Shown one piece after another: positions 1 to 5,275 of a stretch of 14,530 nucleotides of DNA. The DNA is taken from NCBI GenBank assembly GCA_017880825.1, contig JADGRN010000020.1:1-14530 (forward strand), given 5' to 3'. The stretch's first letter is position 1; every line of letters starts with the position of its first letter. The position numbers were made by a program, and so were the translations under genes. Below the pieces are notes generated by a model. The model was not told the origin of the DNA. It saw only the letters and a program-made list of their open reading frames with translations, and searched no databases. The DNA comes from Methylophilaceae bacterium (GTDB lineage: Bacteria > Pseudomonadota > Gammaproteobacteria > Burkholderiales > Methylophilaceae).

Positions 1-1
1 C

Positions 2-547
2 TGGCTGCTAATGCTGGATGAAGTGCAGAGCGGTATCGGCCGCACTGGTACCTGGTTTGCATTTCAGCATACGGACGTCGTGCCGGACGTGATGACCCTG
101 GCTAAAGGCTTGGGGTCCGGTGTGCCAATCGGTGCCTGTTTGGCGCATGGGGCTGCGGCCGAGGTGTTTACCTACGGCAAGCACGGCTCGACGTTTGGCG
201 GCAATCCGCTAGCTTCAGCAGCGGGCTTGGCCACTTTGCAGATCATAGAGGAAGACGGTCTCTGTGCGCATGCTGAGCAAGTCGGTGACTGGCTACGCGA
301 CGCATTTATTACTGAATTCAAAGACGTGCATGGTGTGGTTAAGGTGCGCAATGCCGGGTTGATGATCGGCATTGAGTTGGATCGTCCCTGTGCGGAGCTG
401 GTGAAGCAGGCGCTTGAAGCGAAACTGCTCATCAATGTCACCGACGATACGGTAGTGCGCTTGTTGCCGCCGCTGATTATCAATCAGGATGAGGCGCAGC
501 AGCTGGTTAATACGCTTGCTCCGCTGATTAAACGGTTTTTGGGTTAA
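2..547 (+). CDS. argD: Acetylornithine aminotransferase, 3' part only (5' end outside window)
   Basis: This is the C-terminal ~181 residues of a class III PLP-dependent aminotransferase of about 390-400 residues. The frame is open from the first base, so the gene starts upstream of the window. The family transfers an amino group between N-acetylglutamate semialdehyde and glutamate to make N-acetylornithine in arginine synthesis, and often also serves in lysine (DAP) synthesis. Visible signatures are DEVQSGIGRTG (Asp that contacts the PLP ring nitrogen, fragment residue 6), TLAKGLGSG with the Schiff-base lysine at fragment residue 35, and the STFGGNPLA phosphate-side motif. The ArgD call over other class III transaminases rests on these motifs and on argF and argG directly downstream. 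The gap to argF is 35 bases with no terminator, which suggests co-transcription. Confidence 0.93.
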   Translation, partial: WLLMLDEVQSGIGRTGTWFAFQHTDVVPDVMTLAKGLGSGVPIGACLAHGAAAEVFTYGKHGSTFGGNPLASAAGLATLQIIEEDGLCAHAEQVGDWLRDAFITEFKDVHGVVKVRNAGLMIGIELDRPCAELVKQALEAKLLINVTDDTVVRLLPPLIINQDEAQQLVNTLAPLIKRFLG

Positions 548-582
548 GGATTTTTTGGGCAAACAAACTCACCACTGCAAAT

Positions 583-1500
583 ATGGCAATCAAACATTTT
601 CTGCAATTTAACGATTTTACCCGCGATGAACTCGATCACGTGTTCGCTCGCACGCGCTGGATCAAGCAGCAATTCAAGACCTATCAGCAGTACTGGCCGC
701 TTACCGATCGTACTCTGGTAATGATTTTCGAGAAGGCCAGCACGCGTACGCGGTTGTCGTTCGAGGCCGGTATCCAGCAGTTAGGCGGCTCGGCGATCTA
801 TCTGAATACGCGCGATTCTCAGCTCGGCCGCGGTGAACCGGTGGAAGATGCAGGACAGGTGATTTCTCGCATGAGCGACATTGTGATGATTCGTACCTTT
901 GAACAGGAGGTCATCCAGCGTTTTGCTGCCAACTCACGCGTGCCTGTGATTAATGGCCTGACTAATGAGTATCATCCATGCCAGATTCTGGCGGATATCT
1001 ATACTTATATCGAGCATCGCGGCCCGATACAGGGTAAAACGGTGGCCTGGATTGGCGACTCGAATAATGTATGCAACACATGGTTGCAAGCCGCCGAAGT
1101 GTTCGATTTCAATGTGCATGTATCGACACCGCCGGGTTATGAGGTGGAGCCGGAACGTGCCGGTTTATACGGCACCGACCACTATGAGGAATTCGCCGAC
1201 CCGATGGAAGCAGCCAGGGGCGCTGATCTGGTGACTACAGATGTCTGGACTTCGATGGGTTTTGAGGCCGAGAACGAAGAGCGTCGCCGTGATTTTGCCG
1301 ATTGGCAAGTGGATGCCGACATGATGAAAGTGGCAGCCAAGGATGCGTTGTTCATGCATTGCCTGCCTGCGCATCGCGGTGAGGAGGTGGCTGCCGAAGT
1401 CATTGATGGCCCACAGTCTGTAGTATGGGATGAGGCAGAGAATCGGCTGCATGTGCAGAAGGCTTTGATGGAATATTTATTGTTAGGAAAAGTAAAGTAA
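583..1500 (+). CDS. argF: Ornithine carbamoyltransferase
   Basis: This cytosolic enzyme joins carbamoyl phosphate and L-ornithine to give L-citrulline, the sixth step of arginine synthesis. The product is 305 residues, normal for bacterial anabolic OTCases. The carbamoyl-phosphate loop STRTR is at residues 53-57, HPCQ at 131-134, and the ornithine-binding HCLPAHRG with its reactive cysteine at 259-266, all in the expected order. The ATG start gives the usual N-terminus, but no good Shine-Dalgarno sequence lies in the 35 bases after argD, so translation may be coupled or weakly initiated. Its TAA stop shares one base with the argG ATG. I see no obvious arginine-repressor site in the short gap before it. 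Confidence 0.97.
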   Translation: MAIKHFLQFNDFTRDELDHVFARTRWIKQQFKTYQQYWPLTDRTLVMIFEKASTRTRLSFEAGIQQLGGSAIYLNTRDSQLGRGEPVEDAGQVISRMSDIVMIRTFEQEVIQRFAANSRVPVINGLTNEYHPCQILADIYTYIEHRGPIQGKTVAWIGDSNNVCNTWLQAAEVFDFNVHVSTPPGYEVEPERAGLYGTDHYEEFADPMEAARGADLVTTDVWTSMGFEAENEERRRDFADWQVDADMMKVAAKDALFMHCLPAHRGEEVAAEVIDGPQSVVWDEAENRLHVQKALMEYLLLGKVK

Positions 1501-2750
1501 TGAATGAAGCCAAGAAAACTGATAAGAAAACTGATATTAGCAAAGTAGTGCTTGCCTACTCTGGTGGTCTGGATACCTCGGTCATCCTGACGTGGCTGAC
1601 AGACGTCTATCAGTGCGAGGTCGTGACGTTTACCGCTGACATCGGCCAGGGTGAAGAGCTGGAACCTGCACGCGAAAAAGCCAAAAAATTCGGCGTGAAG
1701 GAAATTTATATCGACGACCTGCGCGAGGAATTCGTGCGCGATTTCGTTTTTCCCATGTTCCATGCCAATACGGTTTACGAAGGCGAATACCTGCTCGGCA
1801 CTTCCATAGCGCGCCCGCTGATTGCCAAGCGCCTGATCGAGATTGCACGTGAAACCAATGCCGATGCGATTTCCCATGGTGCCACCGGTAAGGGCAACGA
1901 TCAGGTGCGTTTCGAGCTGGGCGCCTATGCGCTCAACCCGAACATCAAGGTCATTGCGCCTTGGCGCGAGTGGGATCTGTTGAGCCGCGAAAAGCTTATG
2001 GCCTACGCCGAAACGCATGGCATCCCAGTCGACATGAAGCACAAGCAGGGCGGTTCGCCGTATTCCATGGATGCCAACCTGCTGCACATCTCCTACGAAG
2101 GCCGCCACTTGGAAAACCCGGCGGCAGAGGCTGAGGAATCCATGTGGCGCTGGACGGTGTCGCCAGAAAAGGCGCCGGACGCTGCCGAGTACCTGGATAT
2201 CGAATACGCCAACGGTGACCCGGTTGCGCTCAACGGCAAGAAGCTAGCACCGCATGAACTGCTGGCCGAACTAAACAGGCTCGGCGGCAAGCACGGCATT
2301 GGCCGCCTCGACCTCGTGGAAAACCGTTACGTCGGCATGAAATCCCGCGGATGCTACGAGACGCCGGGCGGTACCATCATGCTCAAGGCGCACCGTGCGA
2401 TCGAATCGCTCACCTTGGACCGCGAAGTCGCGCATTTGAAGGACGACCTGATGCCGCGCTACGCCAGCCTGATCTATAACGGCTACTGGTGGAGCCCGGA
2501 GCGCGTGGCACTGCAAACCCTGATCGACCACACGCAGAAGAGCGTGAATGGCTTTGTGCGCGTCAAGCTATACAAGGGCAATGTGATCGTGACCGGCCGC
2601 GACAGCAAGACCGATTCACTGTTCGACCCGACCATCGCCACTTTCGAGGACGATGCCGGCGCTTACGACCAAAAGGACGCGGGCGGCTTCATCAAACTGA
2701 ATGCATTGCGTATGCGCATCGCCGCGAATTTACGCATCAAGAAAAACTAA
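1500..2750 (+). CDS. argG: Argininosuccinate synthase
   Basis: The enzyme condenses citrulline and aspartate, with ATP going to AMP and PPi, to form argininosuccinate. The product is 416 residues. The N-type ATP-pyrophosphatase P-loop SGGLDTS is at residues 21-27, and the citrulline/aspartate-binding segment [13 protein letters not shown] is near residues 126-138. The C-terminal multimerisation region looks complete. The first ATG overlaps the argF stop (TAATG), and a second ATG-like triplet four bases later is out of frame. The ~12-residue Lys/Asp-rich lead before the first beta strand is slightly longer than in many homologues but within the family's range. The overlap with argF points to translational coupling. 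No argH is present in the window, so the final arginine step is encoded elsewhere. Confidence 0.97.
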   Translation: MNEAKKTDKKTDISKVVLAYSGGLDTSVILTWLTDVYQCEVVTFTADIGQGEELEPAREKAKKFGVKEIYIDDLREEFVRDFVFPMFHANTVYEGEYLLGTSIARPLIAKRLIEIARETNADAISHGATGKGNDQVRFELGAYALNPNIKVIAPWREWDLLSREKLMAYAETHGIPVDMKHKQGGSPYSMDANLLHISYEGRHLENPAAEAEESMWRWTVSPEKAPDAAEYLDIEYANGDPVALNGKKLAPHELLAELNRLGGKHGIGRLDLVENRYVGMKSRGCYETPGGTIMLKAHRAIESLTLDREVAHLKDDLMPRYASLIYNGYWWSPERVALQTLIDHTQKSVNGFVRVKLYKGNVIVTGRDSKTDSLFDPTIATFEDDAGAYDQKDAGGFIKLNALRMRIAANLRIKKN

Positions 2751-2763
2751 TTGGAGAGAGAAC

Positions 2764-3075
2764 ATGGCGCAATTCGACAATGTCAGCGTTAAAAAGAAGG
2801 CCAATGTGTATTTTGATGGCAAGTGCGTAAGCCACACCGTGCTGTTCCCTAATGGCACGCGCAGTACCATAGGCGTGATTTTCCCCAGCACGCTGACGTT
2901 TAATACAGCTGCACCAGAGCTCATGGAAATCAATCTGGGTGAGTGCAAGGTGCGGCTCAAGGGTGAAGAGCGATGGACTACCTACAAAGCGGGAGACAAG
3001 TTTACCGTGCCGGGCAACTCTTCATTTGATATTGAAACCATCGAGATGCTGGATTATGTCTGCCATTTTGAATAA
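2764..3075 (+). CDS. ppnP: Pyrimidine/purine nucleoside phosphorylase PpnP (YaiE/DUF1255 family)
   Basis: This is a small single-domain cupin-like protein of 103 residues (the E. coli protein is 94). Members of the family catalyse phosphorolysis of several nucleosides to the free base and ribose-1-phosphate. The family is recognisable from the N-terminal [20 protein letters not shown], the [15 protein letters not shown] strand region and the [14 protein letters not shown] turn typical of cupin folds. I chose ATG 2764 over the upstream in-frame ATG at 2701, which lies inside argG. The sequence GGAGAG at 2753-2758 sits at ideal distance from it. The gene is 13 bases after argG and could be read through from the arg genes, though no functional link is evident. 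Confidence 0.9.
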   Translation: MAQFDNVSVKKKANVYFDGKCVSHTVLFPNGTRSTIGVIFPSTLTFNTAAPELMEINLGECKVRLKGEERWTTYKAGDKFTVPGNSSFDIETIEMLDYVCHFE

Positions 3076-3092
3076 TTGATCGGGGATGCCAT

Positions 3093-3587
3093 ATGCCATC
3101 ATTTGATATCAGTTCAGAAGTCGATATGGTCGGGTTGAAGAATGCTATCGACATCGCCGGGCGTCAGATTACCAACCGTTACGATTTCAAGGGCACCAGT
3201 GCCAAGGCGGAGCTGAACGAGAAGGAAAAGCTCATTACCATTCACGGTGATTCAGATTTCCAACTTGATCAGATCAAGGATATCCTGCTGCCGGCCATGG
3301 AGAAGAAGGAGCCTGACAGCAGCAAACGTCTGGATCATCAGACTGTACAGAAAGTATCGGGCAACAAGGTCAAGCAGGAATTGAAAATACGCGCGGGCAT
3401 CGATAGCGATCTGGCCAAGCGTATTGTGAAACTCATTAAGGATTCCGGGCTCAAAGTACAGGCCAGCATACAGGGCGACACGGTGCGGGTGAATGGCGCC
3501 AAGCGCGATCTGTTGCAAGAGGCGATTGCACTGGTGAAGAAATCGATAACGGATTTCCCGTTGCAATTTGGTAACTTCAGGGATTAA
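3093..3587 (+). CDS. yajQ: YajQ-family nucleotide-binding protein
   Basis: The 164-residue product matches the YajQ/UPF0234 family over its whole length. It begins MPSFDISSEVDMVGLKNAI, contains ITNRYDFKGT near residues 27-36, and ends with the conserved PLQFGNFRD. The fold is two RNP-like/ferredoxin-like domains. Family members bind nucleotides or tRNA in vitro, and the Xanthomonas homologue binds cyclic di-GMP and modulates a transcription factor, so the cellular role here is not settled. The ATG is preceded by GGGGAT at 3082-3087. It lies 17 bases after ppnP. Directly after its stop the sequence becomes non-coding and carries the leuC remnant, so the 3' end of this gene marks one edge of a rearranged region. 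Confidence 0.93.
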   Translation: MPSFDISSEVDMVGLKNAIDIAGRQITNRYDFKGTSAKAELNEKEKLITIHGDSDFQLDQIKDILLPAMEKKEPDSSKRLDHQTVQKVSGNKVKQELKIRAGIDSDLAKRIVKLIKDSGLKVQASIQGDTVRVNGAKRDLLQEAIALVKKSITDFPLQFGNFRD

Positions 3588-3603
3588 TTTTTTATTGGCC
3601 GCT

Positions 3604-3669
3604 TTGGTTAGCCGGGAAATGGCAACTACTGCTGTTGCAGGGCATTTTGTCGATGTCAGGCAGTTTTAA
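3604..3669 (+). pseudogene. leuC: 3' remnant of leuC (isopropylmalate dehydratase large subunit)
   Basis: Only ~21 codons and a TAA stop survive. Read in frame from 3604, the end is MATTAVAGHFVDVRQF followed by the stop. This closely resembles the usual LeuC C-terminus, with its SPxMAAAAAIAGHFVDVR pattern. There is no start codon, no iron-sulphur cysteines and no space for the ~460-residue enzyme, because yajQ ends only 16 bases upstream. It is followed 20 bases later by the entericidin-type gene, the neighbour that often follows leuC in betaproteobacteria as I recall it. The call is an inference from a short peptide plus gene order. A chance match is possible but unlikely, given the leuD and leuB fragments downstream. 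Confidence 0.72.
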
Positions 3670-3689
3670 TCAAACTACAGGAGTGCGTT

Positions 3690-3818
3690 ATGAAGAAGTT
3701 GTTCACATTAATGTTATTAGGCGTCGTATTAGTCCTGCTTGGTTGCAACACATGGCATGGCTTTGGTCAAGACTTGGAAAAAACCGGAGAAAAAATCAAG
3801 AAGTCGCCCAATAACTAA
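3690..3818 (+). CDS. Entericidin A/B-family small lipoprotein
   Basis: This 42-residue ORF was found by reading the sequence. The product has a KK n-region, a hydrophobic core of ~14 residues, and a lipobox ending LLGC with the lipidated cysteine at residue 19. A short amphipathic tail follows (NTWHGFGQDLEKTGEKIKKS) that matches the EcnA/EcnB pattern of CNTxxGxGxDxxxxGxxI. The start has a good ribosome site, AGGAG at 3679-3683, six bases ahead. Entericidins are small membrane lipoproteins; E. coli EcnA/EcnB act as an antidote/bacteriolytic pair, but homologues like this one are usually single and of unknown role. It sits intact between remnants of leuC and leuD, which is its recalled ancestral location, and its stop overlaps the leuD fragment's ATG (TAATG). 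Confidence 0.85.
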   Translation: MKKLFTLMLLGVVLVLLGCNTWHGFGQDLEKTGEKIKKSPNN

Positions 3819-3862
3819 TGCAGCCATTTACCAAATTAGACGGGTTAGTGACAGCGTTGGAT
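3818..3862 (+). pseudogene. leuD: 5' remnant of leuD (isopropylmalate dehydratase small subunit)
   Basis: The ATG overlaps the stop of the lipoprotein gene. The first 15 codons read MQPFTKLDGLVTALD, which matches the conserved LeuD N-terminus (xxxFTKLxGLVAPLDRANVDTDAI). After residue 15 the similarity ends abruptly where RANVDTD should follow, and the frame stops at TGA about 14 codons later. The ~200 residues of the enzyme are absent. It is therefore a broken 5' end and most likely one side of a deletion whose other side is the leuB fragment that begins within the next ~20 bases. The identification is by eye from a short peptide, supported by position. Confidence 0.78.
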
Positions 3863-3875
3863 TGCTTATTTAAAA

Positions 3876-4044
3876 ATGCAGGAACTGTGTTATCAGTTCG
3901 GCATTGAATTAAGTATGCAAACCGTTACTACGCCTAATGGCGAAATGCATATGCACAGGGCTTCGTACGGGCGGTATCTATACCGATGGCACACAAAAAG
4001 TAAAATGCAGTGAAATGGGCGACGCTGTTGTGGCGGCGCTGTAA
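3876..4044 (+). pseudogene. leuB: Frameshifted 3' remnant of leuB (3-isopropylmalate dehydrogenase)
   Basis: The last ~28 codons up to the TAA at 4042 read GLRTGGIYTDG, then TQKVKCSEMGDAVVAAL. This is a typical betaproteobacterial LeuB C-terminus (GLRTGDIYxEGxxKVxxxEMGDAVVAAL). Further upstream, in another frame from 3885, LCYQFGIE resembles the preceding LeuB segment LRYSFxIE. The distance between the two pieces (about 16 codons) is what an intact LeuB would have, so at least one indel has shifted the frame. The likeliest place is 3956-3960, where AQG and GLRTG lie in different frames. Most of the ~350-residue enzyme is gone. The stop is 9 bases before asd, as in an intact leuB-asd pair. Confidence 0.78.
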
Positions 4045-4053
4045 GGAACGAAT

Positions 4054-5166
4054 ATGTTAAGAACAGGTTTTGTTGGTTGGCGTGGCATGGTGGGCTCGGT
4101 GCTCATGCAACGCATGCGCGAAGAGAATGATTTTGCGTTGATCGAGCCAGTTTTTTTTACCACTTCGCAAGCCGGCAGCGTTGCGCCCGGTGTGGGTGTG
4201 ACTGTCCCGCCACTCAAGGATGCGCGCAACATCGACGAGTTGTGCACGATGGACGTGATCATCTCCTGCCAAGGCGGGGACTACACCACTGAAGTTTTCC
4301 CCAAGCTGCGCGCTACGGGCTGGGCAGGCTACTGGATTGATGCCGCTTCCGCGCTGCGTATGGAAAAAGACGCGGTGATTATTCTCGACCCGGTGAATAA
4401 CCATGTCATCCAGAATGCACTGGCCCAAGGGGTGAAAAATTACGTCGGCGGCAACTGTACCGTCTCGCTCATGCTGATGGCTTTGAATGGTTTGTTCCGT
4501 GAAAATCTGGTGGAATGGGCTACCTGCATGACCTACCAGGCAGCCTCTGGTGCTGGTGCGCAGAATATGCGGGAATTGCTCAAGCAAATGGGCGAGGCAC
4601 ATCGTGTGGCGCAGTCGTTTCTGGAGGACCCGGCTTCGGCCATTCTGGACATTGATCGTGAAGTAGCTGGAACGTTGCGTGACGAGCGCTTTCCAACGGC
4701 ACACTTCGGTGTGCCGTTGGCTGGCAGCCTGATTCCCTGGATTGATAAGGACTTAGGCAACGGGCAAAGCAAAGAGGAATGGAAAGGCGCGGCTGAAACC
4801 AACAAGATTCTCGGTCGAGAAAGCAACCCGGTGCTGATAGATGGCTTGTGCGTGAGGATTGGCGCAATGCGCTGCCATTCCCAGGCGATGACCATCAAGC
4901 TGAAAAAAGATGTGCCCATGAATGAAATTAACGCCATGATTGCTAACGCCAATGACTGGGTGAAAATAATTCCCAATGAGCGCGAAGCGAGCATGCAGCA
5001 ACTCACGCCAACTGCTGTCACCGGGACGCTGAGCGTGCCAGTCGGGCGTTTGCGCAAGATGAGTATGGGCGGAGAGTATCTTTCTGCATTTACAGTAGGC
5101 GATCAATTATTGTGGGGCGCGGCTGAACCATTGCGCCGTATGCTGAGGATTTTAATTAAGCATTAA
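4054..5166 (+). CDS. asd: Aspartate-semialdehyde dehydrogenase
   Basis: The enzyme makes L-aspartate-4-semialdehyde from aspartyl phosphate with NADPH, the branch point to lysine/DAP, threonine and methionine. The 370-residue product is of the gammaproteobacterial (E. coli-like) type. It has [17 protein letters not shown] for the NADP dinucleotide fold at residues 5-21, the acyl-enzyme cysteine in GGNCTVSLM at residue 135, and the active-site histidine in AMRCHSQ at residue 275. ATG 4054 has AAGGA at 4043-4047 seven bases ahead and gives the standard N-terminus. In related bacteria the gene follows leuB; here that position holds a leuB fragment. No good promoter is visible close upstream, so expression may rely on read-through from yajQ or on a promoter I cannot see. 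A strong hairpin lies inside the coding region at 4693-4720. Confidence 0.97.
   Translation: MLRTGFVGWRGMVGSVLMQRMREENDFALIEPVFFTTSQAGSVAPGVGVTVPPLKDARNIDELCTMDVIISCQGGDYTTEVFPKLRATGWAGYWIDAASALRMEKDAVIILDPVNNHVIQNALAQGVKNYVGGNCTVSLMLMALNGLFRENLVEWATCMTYQAASGAGAQNMRELLKQMGEAHRVAQSFLEDPASAILDIDREVAGTLRDERFPTAHFGVPLAGSLIPWIDKDLGNGQSKEEWKGAAETNKILGRESNPVLIDGLCVRIGAMRCHSQAMTIKLKKDVPMNEINAMIANANDWVKIIPNEREASMQQLTPTAVTGTLSVPVGRLRKMSMGGEYLSAFTVGDQLLWGAAEPLRRMLRILIKH
4693..4720 (+). other. Perfect 12-bp inverted repeat with TTCG loop inside asd
   Basis: CCAACGGCACAC is followed by TTCG and then GTGTGCCGTTGG, an exact reverse complement. In RNA this is a 12-bp stem closed by C(UUCG)G, the exceptionally stable tetraloop. 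It encodes PTAHFGVPL of Asd, of which FGVPLAG is conserved in the family. It is not followed by a T-run, so it is not an intrinsic terminator. It may be chance from codon choice or a real mRNA structure. Confidence 0.6.
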
Positions 5167-5169
5167 ATC

Positions 5170-5198
5170 TTGAACTATAGATAGGCTGCAAATATGAT
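5170..5198 (+). promoter_or_regulatory. Candidate sigma-70-type promoter for fimV
   Basis: TTGAAC at 5170-5175 and TATGAT at 5193-5198 are separated by exactly 17 bases. The -10 matches five of six consensus bases and the -35 matches four of six. Transcription would start near 5205 and leave a ~70-base leader before the fimV GTG. It lies immediately after the asd stop, where a promoter for the next gene would be expected. Confidence 0.5.
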
Positions 5199-5237
5199 GT
5201 GTGGTATGAGCTTGCATCTCTAACTATTTGATGTTAG

Positions 5238-5255
5238 TTTAATAACGCTATTAAA
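5238..5255 (+). repeat. AT-rich inverted repeat in the fimV leader
   Basis: TTTAATA is followed by ACGC and then TATTAAA, a perfect 7-bp dyad with a 4-base centre. It lies between the candidate promoter and the fimV ribosome site. It could be a weak leader hairpin or a protein-binding dyad; AT-rich dyads of this length also occur by chance. Confidence 0.35.
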
Positions 5256-5275
5256 AGTTCGATAAGGGTGGGATA

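Noticed and set aside
1182..2108. Long minus-strand ORF of 308 codons across argF and argG
   Set aside because: It lies wholly opposite two well-supported enzymes and crosses their boundary; its peptide is Cys/His-rich with no recognisable domain, as expected of a shadow frame.
3623..3639. Small hairpin GCAAC/GTTGC after yajQ as a terminator
   Set aside because: Only 5 bp of stem and no T-run follows; the bases are explained by the leuC remnant codons.
3937..4044. Stand-alone small ORF starting at ATG 3937
   Set aside because: There is no ribosome site, and its residues match the LeuB C-terminus, so a leuB remnant explains it better than a new small protein.
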